This document shows positions 9,466 to 21,000 of a stretch of 64,000 bases of DNA, in pieces. How positions within the stretch are numbered: position 1 is the first letter of the stretch; each line of letters opens with the position of its first letter. Where the stretch lies: assembly GCF_963678635.1 (NCBI RefSeq), contig NC_087070.1:28392848-28456847 (forward strand), written 5' to 3'. Position numbers and translations under genes: made by a program. Below the pieces are notes generated by a model that did not search any database, was not told the DNA's origin, and saw only the letters and a program-made list of their open reading frames with translations. The DNA is from Symsagittifera roscoffensis. Lineage: Eukaryota; Xenacoelomorpha; Acoela; Convolutidae.

Positions 9466-11150
9466 TTAGAATTTTCTAGGATTTAATATGGCGGTTTTTG
9501 TAAATCTGCCGTAGTTATAGAAACTGGAGGATGTTATCTGGTCCTGGTTTCTTTGCGAAAATATTGAAAAAAAATCTTTTTTCAGGTCGACGAAAATGAC
9601 TTTCCGAGCTTTCCCAAAAGACGCCACTGGCTTCAAAGTCTTTCCCAAGATTTTGAAGCATGTTTTAGTGATTGTGTTTGAAATACATTGAACCACGCTG
9701 CACCCTCAAAAATGTTATACTGGCACTGTCAACGCAATGGTAACACTTGAGGATCAGCCTGCCAAAGGATCAGCCTGCCAAAGGATCAGCCTGCCAAAGG
9801 ATCAGCCTGTAATTATGCTAAAACATATTCAGGTTACTATGCTTGAAAAATATCGAGATCAAAGCTTTGATGGCTGTTTTTGCTCTAGGATCTATCGAAG
9901 GAACTGCAAAAAAAAATAATTGTAAGAATATCTATAGCTGTTAGTGCGCATGCAAATATCGGTGATTTAAATGGTCCGACTAAATCAATCTGTAAGATAT
10001 CGCCCGGAAATTATTGAAGACTAGTTATTTCCTGTAAAAGCTGTATTAATCGGATGTTCAAAGAACGTTTTGTTTGAAGACATTTTAAACAATTGCGTAC
10101 ATCTTGAAAAAAAATCAGTAACACCTGAAAAATAGAACAATTTAAGAAATTCTGTTGCGGTGCGAACATTCCTAGGTGACCGGCTGTGGAAGCATTGTGA
10201 ATGCGGTATAAAACCTCTTTTCTATGATGCTTGAGAAGACAAAATTGATTAAGAAGGACTTATCTTGTATCAGAAAAAAATGACCATTGTCCAGTTTCGG
10301 ACGTGGCAACTGTTTTGCCTATTTTTTCTTTTCATAAGGTGTGTAAATGATGCCAAGAATAGTGTTCCTTTTCTCCATCTTTTTACAAATTGAAGTGATG
10401 AAATTTTGCCTTGTTCATTTTTGTCGCCATTCCATGTTGCTTGTGAAATACTCATTAAAAGTATATCAACCGAATTTTGTGCTTCAATTTCATGACTTTC
10501 GTTTTTATACGCAAAAAATTACAGAAATCGTCATTACTATTTTGTGTTTAGTCAATTCATTGATAACATGTGGATTTCTGGTTTTCTCTATAGCTTTAAT
10601 GATTTCAAGTGTAATTATTTCATTTTCTACTGTTTGTTTACCAAAAATTGATGAACAGGAAACATTTGAAGTTTTTACAAATATTGAAACTTCAATTTCT
10701 CGTGTTGGGATTCTATCTGCCAGTTTCAGTACAATTAATAGTGTTGGATCAGTATGCATGCGTGATGAAAAATCAGCTGCTGCATTTGCTTTGCAGGGTA
10801 TAAGCGCTAAGCCTATGTTAAAAGAGGAGTTGATCAACAAAGTTCCACAATAATGGGTGTATATTTATGGCCTCAAAAATGCTTGAAAGGCTCAAGTTAT
10901 CTGTGAGTACTCAAATTGACTTTTCTGCTAGCCGAACATTGGTGCATACGACTTTGTTTTTATCTGTTTTGTTGTTTTCATTAACGTAATCTTCAATCAT
11001 CAAGACAAAACCTGCTTGGTTGAATTTAGCATCTTTAAGTCGTAGTGTTGGTCTGGTTTAGCTAGACGCAGTGTCATTTTAGTTGCTGTGAGCAATTCAT
11101 TGTTAGTGTTTCTAAAGCTTTATCCTGTGTTTTTCAGTTCTAATTTTCAG
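9466..11150 (-). pseudogene. Decayed Ty3/Gypsy pol (RNase H to integrase)
   Basis: Read on the minus strand from 11.1 kb down, the fragments follow a Gypsy pol: an RNase H-like block (KLAKPDQHYDL-type), WNFVDQLL, then the end of RNase H (IPCKANAAADFSSRM at about 10760-10800), DRIPTREIEVSIFV, the integrase zinc-binding region (TAGHLGMF, NCLKCLQTKRS near 10090-10200), then the integrase core start (GDILQIDLVGPFKSPIF near 9960-10010). Stops and shifts are frequent. It lies just downstream of rogdi and on the same strand. No LTRs were recognised. Confidence 0.75.
9751..9809. repeat. 16-bp minisatellite, about 3.7 copies
   Basis: Perfect tandem units of GGATCAGCCTGCCAAA at 9751, 9767 and 9783, with a partial fourth, inside the decayed Gypsy integrase region. 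Perfect identity implies recent expansion. Confidence 0.9.
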
Positions 11151-11711
11151 TGTATTTTCTTAAAAGCTGAATGGCAACAATTTTTCGTTCAAATTAAGTA
11201 AAACTAGATTCTCAACATGAGGTCGATTATAAAAATGAAATGGTTGTCGAAAGTTCATTGAGTTGAAATTATATCACACATCACAACACCTATTGTAACA
11301 TATCATCAAAACTTGCTAGTTAAAACGCCATATAAAAACTCCAACCAGTGATATTCCGCCTGTAAACCTTGCCTGTAAAAAACTTTGCGCAAGCAGTGGA
11401 CCTAACCCTCTAATATGATGCCTTCCTAATCTGATGCCTTATTCAGTAACTCTTGCCACTTAGATATCAACAGCAAAGAATTCGCTGGATCAACGCGGAT
11501 ATACCTAGATCGGGCTGTTTAATTTACGCATTAACTTAGAACTTTGAGCTGGATAAAAAGTGAACATGTATAACATTACGCGCGCTTCTGTCAAAAATCT
11601 AATAAACATTTAAAGTGAAAACTTAATTTATCGTGAAGTCTAGAATACAACATGACAAAGCAATCAGCAAAACAACTCTCAAAACAAAGAACTGCTGGTC
11701 CAGGCGCTATA
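11151..11711. other. Intergenic region downstream of rogdi
   Basis: AT-rich with no coding signal recognised on either strand. It separates the Gypsy remnant from the rogdi 3' end. Confidence 0.5.
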
Positions 11712-11717
11712 TTTATT
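11712..11717 (-). terminator. AATAAA polyadenylation signal of rogdi
   Basis: AATAAA on the minus strand about 20 bases after the rogdi stop codon, implying a very short 3' UTR. Confidence 0.55.
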
Positions 11718-11736
11718 GATTTAGATGAAGTTGAGT

Positions 11737-12013
11737 TCAGTAATTGTTATGTTCGATGGGAGTACAAGTAGCTGTGCCCTGCTTTGACTTGTGTGAGTTG
11801 TGGATTGATTGTGCTGCTGTGGAGGGGGACGAGGAGACCGCGGTCGTATTGGTTGCAATGTGGTACTGCTGGAACATGGCGACCTTGTCCTTCATCAGCT
11901 GACTCTGTTCTAGACAGAAAGAGATTGCCATGATGAGGGATGTGAGCCATGGCACTGGGGTGCTCTCACTCGCACGACTCCCGATCTCAACTTTTCCCTG
12001 GCTGAGAGCCAAT
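11737..12013 (-). CDS. rogdi: rogdi exon 9 (last)
   Basis: Acceptor GTTGTGTAG; completes AG|A (Arg) and reads KVEIGSRASESTPVPWLTSL, then the conserved FCLEQSQLMKDKVAMFQQY, then an extension (SSSPSTAAQSIHNSHKSKQ) ending in TGA. Vertebrate ROGDI ends shortly after the equivalent point, so the tail is lineage-specific. Confidence 0.93.
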
Positions 12014-15000
12014 CTACACAACAACAAAACAAACTAATGCAAAAAAAATTGTCACTCAAAACTTTTAATCTGTTTGATAGGACGCACTGGAAGAATCTAG
12101 AATTGTTTGTTTGTTGCCGAAGCCAGAAATTTTTTAGCCTCAACAATTTCAGGTTTGTCAATGCGGGTAGCCAGTAAACTATCATCGATGACAGTTTACT
12201 GGTTACGCTCACTGACAAACCTGAAAATTAAAAAGATAGAAATTGATTTTACTTGTATGTAAAGTTAAATATAGGCTTGTATGTAGTTTGGTGTAGTGTT
12301 GGGCGTCATCGCCTGTATACATGTACCTGAGCTCTATCTTCCGGTTGTCAGAGGACGTCTTAAGCGGCTGCAGGTGGAATGCATTCACCACCAGGCGGTC
12401 TCTCAGGACTGTGAAGATTACTGCAAACTCACTCGGTAATGGTGGGTTGAACAACACCTGAACAAAATTTGCTGAATTTAGCTACCTGGGTTGACTTCCG
12501 CAGACCGAAAACGCTTATCATACAGTTCGTTTCAATTATGGCAAACCTTTTAAATCATAAATAGTCACAGGTCATGGTATGCTTAAATAGGTTGATTGAA
12601 ACTTGAACTAATTTTGAAAACAAAATAAAATCCCTTTTTTCGCCCCATTTACTTGTCGAGACTGATATGCACTGAAAGGACCAAAAGAAAAAGCTCAGAA
12701 AAACTTTTTTTTCACCACTACAACATTGGCCACCATATTTTTAAATCAATCAGCAGAAGAACGTACAAAAACGATGCAAGAAAAAAGTACAAACACGAAA
12801 ATCAAATTTATGATATGCACCGACATTGAACTGCCGACATAGAAATTGAGATTTTTGTCGTAGCATCTACACAATGGTCGCTTCATAATCTGCAAACACT
12901 CTTCCAGAGTCAAAAAGATCACCTATGTGAAAAATGAAAGTTTTCTACACAGGCGAAGCTGCGCTTTGAAAACGCAAGCAAAAACCGGCGAAAAACAGCT
13001 CTTTAAAAAAAGTTGAATCAGTGAAAAAAGTAAAATAAGCCGTGAAAACTCTGTTTTACTATGAGCCGGAATCGCTCCTCCAAGCTACAGATGAACAGTT
13101 TCACGTCCCGGTAATGGTGGGTGATATGGATCGGTGCAAGACAAAAGATTTCTTATAAACACTTCATTGAGCGACGATTTACCTGAAATTTAGTTGGTAT
13201 GTATAATTGATATCAGTGGGAAAAGTCTACAGAAAAAACAAGATAAGTCATTAGGGTTAAACTTCTTTTTTGTTCACGCGTTCCCACTTTCGGTAAATTT
13301 TTACCAAAAATACATTCGACATATATAGCATCGCACTCATGGATAGGACTGATTATTATCATGCGAACCTATCATGGTTGACACATTGCGACAGTTGATT
13401 AAACTCAACTGATAATAAATAGACATCAATAAAGATAGAATCGTTTCTAGGCCAATTTATTACGCTTTAACATCATCGGTATGGGCTCTCCGTATTTTTT
13501 CGTTGGTTTTCCGAATTTTGAAGACCGTTTGGTTTTGTCTGAGTTTGGTTTCCGATCGTTTGGAGTTGGTCTAGGTTCCTTTTCATTTTCATATTGCACT
13601 AATTCATCATCCACAATGTTACTCGTTCCATCTGTGGTATTGGTTTCTTGACTGCATCTCACAATCTGATTGTCGCTTATAAGAACAGTCCGTTCCTGAT
13701 TGATTGGATTGGATCAAGAATGTGATGGTTCCACGTCGAATGGCGAAAGTTGCAGGCTGTGCTTCTCTGATTTTTCGTCCCAGAACAAGTTCTGCTGGTG
13801 TTTTCCTCTTCAATTTGGAAGTAGCGTTTCTATGCGTCATTATTACTCGTTGGAGAAATACATACAAAATGACCGATAAGTTTCCCCCATGCCTTTATGG
13901 TATGTTTAACTGTCTGGACTGCTCGTTCTGCTAGTCCATTTGCTTTTGGGTGGTAGATCGGTGATTATATTCTGTCAATTCCCTGAAACTTCCATCCTTT
14001 GAGGTCATGGCCCACAAATTCGGATCCACTGTCAGAGACTAGGATTTTTGGTACTTCAAATCTTGCCAGGAATGCTGACAGACATTTTTGGACAGTTCGA
14101 GTAGTTATGTCATTATCCAGGAATGCTTCAATCGAGCCACTTCCTGCATCAGCAACAAACAACATGTGTCCATGCTCTTTCATGTGTGCCCAGTCCGTAT
14201 GAAATCGTTCCGATACGTCGGCTTCTGGCAACATGGAAGTTATTTCCCAAGCGATGGTGTGTTCTTTTGACAGATCTCGCATCTTAGACAAGTCGTTTCA
14301 CGTCTTGTGACATGCCAGGCCACCAAGCAACCATTCTCAGCGCCATTTCTGTTGCTTGTCTTCCTGGGTGCGCCGTCCTTAATTTGTCTTCTGAATCTCG
14401 GCGGTATGAAAGATACAACTTCCCTGTAGATGACGCCTTCTCGTGTTGTCAAGGTTTCAGTTTCCTTCTTGAGTGTGATTCAGCTTCTTCGCATTATCTC
14501 TAATCACTGCATCTGCTCTGCTGGAACATACTTTAACTGATAAACCGATAGTCGAATCTCATCAGCGCAATAGCCCATCTGGTTATTCTAGCTGATCATG
14601 TTTTTGATAACTCTCCGTCTGGAGCAATGAGGTACTGCAAGGGTTTGTGATCTGTCTTTAGAGTAACTTACACCCCAGTAAGAACTGCTTCACTCGTTTG
14701 ACAACAAACATGATTGTCAAAGCTTCTCGTTCTATGTTGCAATAATTGCGGTCAGCTGGTGATAGCTTCCTTGAAATGTAGATCACTAGATGCCCTTCTT
14801 GCGAAATAACCCGCCAACTTGTTGCTCTGAAGCATCGGTGGTCAGTCACTTCTTTGTCTAAGGAGTAGGGTTGCACTACTGGTTTTGAGCAGAGTTCTTG
14901 TTTGGTACTCTGAAAGCACATAGTGCGTTGGGCTGCCCATTCGAAAACTTGAATCCGGAAGTCAATGAGCGGGAGCATCTTGGTCGCAAAGTTCGGAATC

Positions 15001-18000
15001 ATTCGTCCGTTAAAATTTTCCAGTCCATCAAATGAAGGAAGTTTTTTGTGGTTCGCGGTATCTTCGTGATTCAACAATCCTATCATCAGGCTTGATTCCA
15101 TCAGCTTTAATTGAATAGCCTAACAACAAAACAGTTGGGTGGTTTTGAGTTTGACCTGATCTCATTGACGGTGAAGTTATTTTCCCTGAGTCGTCCACGC
15201 TTTCGTATTGCTCGCGTGATGTTCCGCAGACAAGCAGGTCGTCCTGGAAGATAACCACGCCTTTGATTCCGTTGAGTGTTCTCGATGCAGTTTTTAAAGA
15301 TCGAGGAAAAGTTCCTCAACTCTTGAGGTAGTCGACACAACTTGAACAGGCCCTGTTGGGTACTAATTGTGCTCACTTCTCAAGCTTCATCATTAATTTC
15401 AACTTGATGGCCAGCGTCTGAGAGGTCATCTTTCTTGAAAAACTTGACTCCATGCAAGTTGTTGAAAACTTTCTCCATGTCGGTTAAAGGGTAGTTTTCA
15501 TCCATTACTTTGCCAGTGTAGTCAGCACGAAGTCTAGGGTCAACATTTTTCTTTCTCTGTCACACAAATGGTAACTCTTCCGGGCAACACTGGCTCGAGG
15601 ACTCCGTCTGACCATATCCTGTAGCTTTGCAGTTACTGCTTTTTGTATCGGCAACGGAATTTTGCGTCCTTTGCAAAAAAAGTGGTTGGGCTTGACTTCA
15701 ATTTCACTTGGGCCTTGTATCCCTTGATTGTCGGCAGTGTCCCTGAGAGCCCATGTATCGAGTACTGAGTTGGTAAGAGATCGCTCCCAAGAAAACCAAA
15801 ATCCATTTTCGATCACACAACTGCCAGGGGTAGCTTTGAGTAGATTCGACTATTCCATGTTCAGTCAGGAATTGCTGTTCCTTTGAAGTAAATTGTGTCC
15901 ATCGTATGCTTCAAGAGACCGAATATTTCAACCTAGAGTAGGTCTTACAAGCTTCTACCAGATGTTCGACGATATCATCGTTGTATTAGCAGCTGTGTCC
16001 ATTTCAGTGCCATCAATGACGAGACTTTCCCATGCAGCGGCCATGCCGATGAGACTTGATACAAAAAAAAATTTCTTCTTTAATGCCGTTCTCAGAACTT
16101 TCAACTCCCCTTTTTAACATTTCCTGTTTTATGAAAGTTGACTTAGTATTGTATGCAGTTTATTCTTAAATGTTAACATTGGAGGTCCCAGTAAAATGCT
16201 GTGATTAATCGCTTAACTGTAAAACAGTTTCCATCTCAGCTAGACTGTTTCAACTCTTTCACCTCAAGTAGCTTGCATTTAGAGTCTGCTGACTTTAATC
16301 CCGAGATGCACTTCAGTCGTATCATCTCGTCTTAGGCATCAGCGGTCTTGTTAAGTACTGTAAACTTACAATACCGAGCAGCTTCACGAAGCCTTCCAAG
16401 AAAGTCGTCGTCAAACTCTCCTTGATTCTGAACTGTCGATAGGAACATGGCTCGTACGGCAACGACCACATGTAATCTGGGTCTGCAGTAGTTTCGTACC
16501 ACAATGTAGATCTCATTGAACATCATCTCGCTCAGGTTTCTTGACAAAACAAGACTTCATGATTGCTTGCATTCCACATTGGCTGAGGAAGATACTTGAA
16601 CTTTGAAAGTTTGCGTGATTCGTTCCGTCTGCAGCCTTGTCGATTTTCTCTGAGCGTGCACTCCCAGGGAAAGCAACCAGCCAGGCCATTGTCTTTTCAC
16701 GTTTCGAACGATCTAATGAATTATTGCCATAATTCATTTCAATTTTCCAGTCTGGACACCAGTTGTGGATCGGTGCAACGCGAAAGATTTATTATGAAGA
16801 TTTTTTTGAAATTGATGTTAGTGACAATTTACCTAAATTTTAGTTGATAATTATAGTTGTCATATCAAAAATATATTCGACATATATAGCATCGAATTCG
16901 TGGATAGAATTGATTAATATCGCAAAAATCTAACGTCTTTGACACAACATTAGTTGGTTTATTTCAACTGATAATGATGAAACATACAAATACAAAATCG
17001 CTTCAGAACCAACTTAAGAAGCTTCATCAGTTCAGGTAAGTTCGTAGATTTATTCTCTTCAAGTTTCAAACTAAAAGTTAAATTTCGATGAACTCTCAGA
17101 TCGCTACAGTGGGTTGAACAAATGCTGCCGAATTTAGCTACCTGGGTTGACTGTCACAGACTGAAAACGCTTATCATACAGTTCGTTTCAATTATGTCAA
17201 AATTTTTGATCTTTATAGTCATAGGTCATGAAATGCCCAAATAGATTGATTGAAACTTGAAGGATTAAAAGCAAAAAACAATCCCGATTTTCGTGCCATT
17301 TACATTTCGAGACTGAAATGCACTGAGGGGCCTTAAAGAAACAAATTAGAAAAATGTCAGAAGTACCAAAACGATACAACCAAAATAGTAAAAAGACGAA
17401 AATTAAATTTATGATATGCACTGAAATTTAACTGCCGACATGGAAAATGTGAGCATCATAAGCCTGTAAAATAAGCCGTGAAAACTCAAGTTTCACTATA
17501 AGCCGGAATCGATTCTCCAAGCTACAGATTAACAGTTTCACGTCTCGGTAAGGGTGGGTGTTGTGGATTGGTGCAAGGCAAAAGATTTCTTTAAGATTTT
17601 ATTGAGCGACATTTTATCTAAAATTTAGCTGGTATGTATAATTAATATCAGTGAGGAAAATATAGAAAATATACATAAAAAAAAGACATGTCATTAGGGA
17701 TACATTTCTTTCTCTTTCCAGTGTTTCATTTTTGGTAACTTTTTACCAAAAATACATTCGACATATATAGACATATATAGCATCGCATTAATGGATACGA
17801 CTAACTAATATCATGAGAACCAATCGTGTTTGACACATTGAGAGTTGGTTGAACTCAACTGATAATAGAGAGACATGAATAAATAGAATCGCTTCTGAAC
17901 CAACTTGATACGCTTCAACCGATCAATTAAATTCACACAATCACTCTCCTTAAGTTTCATACTAAGAGTTTAAAATTCGATGAACTCTCAGACCGCTAAA

Positions 18001-21000
18001 GTTGGTTGAACCAAGTCGGTAAGCGTGGGTTGAATTCAAACTCACTCAATAATGGTGCGCTCAACAACACTTGAACAAATGATGCTGAAATTAGCTCCTG
18101 GGTAGACTTCCACAGACCGAAAACGCTTATTATACAGTTCGTTTCAATTATGAAAAATTTCATAGGTCATGGTACGCCCAAATAGATTGATTGAAACTTG
18201 AAAAAATTTTGAAAACAAAATATAATCCCATTTTCTCCCCATTTACATGTCGAGACTGAAATGCACTGAAAGGCCCAAAAAACTGATTTGGAAAAATTGT
18301 CAAAAGTACAAAAAGGATATATGAAAAATAGTAAAAACACGAAAATCAAATTTATGATATGCACTGAAACTGAACTGCCGACATGGAAATTGTGAGTTTT
18401 GTCCTAGCATCTACGCAATGGTCGCTTCATTATCTGCAAACTCCCAGAGTAAAAAAATTCACCTATGTGAAACATGAAAGTTTTCTACACAGGCGAAGCT
18501 GCGCTTTGAAAACGCAAGCAAAAACCGGCGAAAAATAGCTCCTAAAAGTAAGTCAAATCAGGAAAGAGAAGGTAAAAATTATTCGTGAAAACTCAGTTTT
18601 ACTATGAGCAGGAATCGATCTTCCAATCTGCAGATCTTGAGTTTCACGGTCCCTATATGCGCCATAGTCTCTCGACAAAGGGCAAATATTAGCTACCAAT
18701 TTGTGGCATTTTGTCGCTCCAGTAGTGATGGTGTCTAGCAATCACATGATTGTGGGTACAAACTGTACGTGCGCTTCAATTTTTAAGCTGAGTTTCTGCA
18801 AGTTAGTCAGAGCTTAACGGGTGCTGGTTATATGCTCTCTTGTCAAGTTAATTAATTAATACCTGGTTACGCTTCCGGGCTGGTAGACTAAAAACAACTA
18901 GCGTGTAACGCACCGCCGATGCTTCGAATTTTTCACCGACTCATGAAAAACGGCATATATTGGAAACCAGATCTACAGGCTTTTCGTGTACTCTGAAAGC
19001 ACCCAATTACATTGTTGCTAATTTCATATTTAAAAATTTTTTTCAATTCCTATTTTCCGTCAAATCTCGAAAATGTCGAATCTCGAAAAGTACAAAGATT
19101 TGGGTAGTCATTTTTTGAGGCACGATTTACAACTCCTGAGAGTACCCTGGCAGCACTCAATTACAGGGTTGGGATATTTAAATTTAGTGAATTTTTTCTA
19201 AATTTAAGTTAACTCAAAAGTTTGAAAAAATCATGAAACGCCTGATATCTCGAAAACTACAAAGATTCGAGCAGTCAAAATTGAAGGCAAGATTTGCAAC
19301 CCCTATGAGTACCCAGACAGCATCCAACTACAGGGCAAAGAAATTCAATATTTGAAAACAAAAATCAAATTTTTTTGAAAAAATCACAAAAAACGTCATA
19401 TCTCGAAAACTACAAGGGTTTGAGCAGTCAGAATTGGAGGTAAGGTTCGCATCCCATGAGAGTACTCTGATAGCCCCCAAATACAGGGTTGAGTGTTTCA
19501 AGTTTTGAAGAAAAAATTCGTTTAAGTTTTGTGAAAATTTTTTGAAAAAATCACAAAAAGCGTCATATCTGGAAAACTACAAAGATTTAAACAATCCTAA
19601 TAAAATGCAAGGCTCGCAACCCCTGAGAGCACTCTAATAGCCCCCAACTACAAGGTTGGGAATTTCAATTTTTTTTGAAAAAAATTGTTTGGGTTTTCTG
19701 AAAATTTTTTGAAAAAATCACAAAAGGTTTTGAGCAGTCATAAACGGAAGAAGCCAGGTTGGGAATCCCCTGAAAGTAATCTGATAGCCCCCAACTACAG
19801 GGTTGGGTATTTCAAATTTTCAAGGAAAAAAATTGTTGTTTTCTGAAAATTTTTGAAAAAAATCTGAAAACGTCATATCTCGAAAGCTACAAGGATTTGA
19901 GCAGTCATATTTGGAAGCAAGATTTGCAATCCCTGAGAGTACCCTGACAGCACCCAACTACAGGATAAGGAGTTTAAAATTAATTTAATTATTTTTAAAT
20001 CACAAAAACATCAACTCAGAACCTACAAGGATTTAAGAAGTCATGATTGGAGGCAGGTGATTTAAAAAAAGTGATATAAAAGATAAAAAAAAGATAGAAG
20101 AAAAAGATAAAGACAAAAAAGATAGAAAAAAGGCAAAAAAACAGAAAGAAAATAATTCAAAAAAGATAAGATCGAAAAAGAAGGACCGAAAAAAAGACAG
20201 AAGATAAAAAAGAAAGAGATCGAAAAAAAAAGATATACAAAAAAAAATCTTTCGAAAAAGAAAGATAGAAAAAGGAAGATAGAGAATTTAAAAAATGGAA
20301 TAATATCTAAAAAGAAGGGTCGAAAAAAAGATAAAATAGATCGAAAAAAAGACAGAAAAAAAGATAGAAACTCCAGATAAAGATAAAGAGATAGAAAGAT
20401 TGTAGACAACCGTTTGACATTAGTACTACTTTGAACTGAATCGTCGAAACCAAATTGCAAGTTAAAAAATTAGGAGACGGGTAGACAGACATAATCAAAT
20501 TAATTAAAAAACAGCTACACAGACAGACAGACTTAATTTGACCTCGAAAAAAATTAATGAAAAAGTAATGACCTTGCGGAAAACTAATTGAAAAAATTTC
20601 TTAAGCATTGCAATATATGATATAGCTTAAACATGAAAAAATTCTTTCGTTAAACATGCAAAATTATTAAGCTTAAACATGGGAGATAGCTGTCACTAGC
20701 ATTTAAATATAGTATAGATAGATAGATATAGATAGATAAGAAAGCAGATACCACATGTTCTAAGAATTTGCCAAAGCTAAGCAGCATCTGTGCCAACAAT
20801 CGAGCATTTTTATTTGTGAATATCAACACATTCCTACAACAAAAAGCTTGCCTGGTTCAACAAATTTTTGCGCCAAAACTTCGCGCGATACGAAGCATTA
20901 TGAGCCCATAAGTTTTTCTTTATGAGCCCACAAAGCACTATTCACACTAAAATCTATTTTGATTGAAAAGCGACGTCCCTGTTTATTAAAACAAAAGGTA

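Larger units (their letters stand above)
13125..17029 (-). mobile_element. Ty3/Gypsy LTR retrotransposon, decayed, in rogdi intron 7
   Basis: Related LTR-like sequences bound it at 13125-13472 and 16764-17029, in direct orientation. A candidate primer-binding site lies next to the upstream LTR. Between them, minus-strand fragments run in the order gag-like, protease, RT, RNase H, integrase. It is inserted in the same orientation as rogdi. The internal frames carry many stops and shifts, and the LTRs differ by a sizeable deletion, so it is old. Confidence 0.85.

Noticed and set aside
10347..10853. A 168-codon plus-strand frame with hydrophobic stretches that looks like a small membrane protein
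   Set aside because: The opposite strand encodes recognisable Gypsy RNase H/integrase sequence (KANAAADFSSRM), so this frame is its shadow.
18960..20055. Regularly spaced repeats suggesting a CRISPR array
   Set aside because: Units are 136-167 bp, diverged, without unique spacers, and in an animal intron.
20062..20460. A 132-codon Phe/Leu-rich minus-strand frame that looks like transmembrane segments
   Set aside because: It is the translation of the purine-rich simple repeat.
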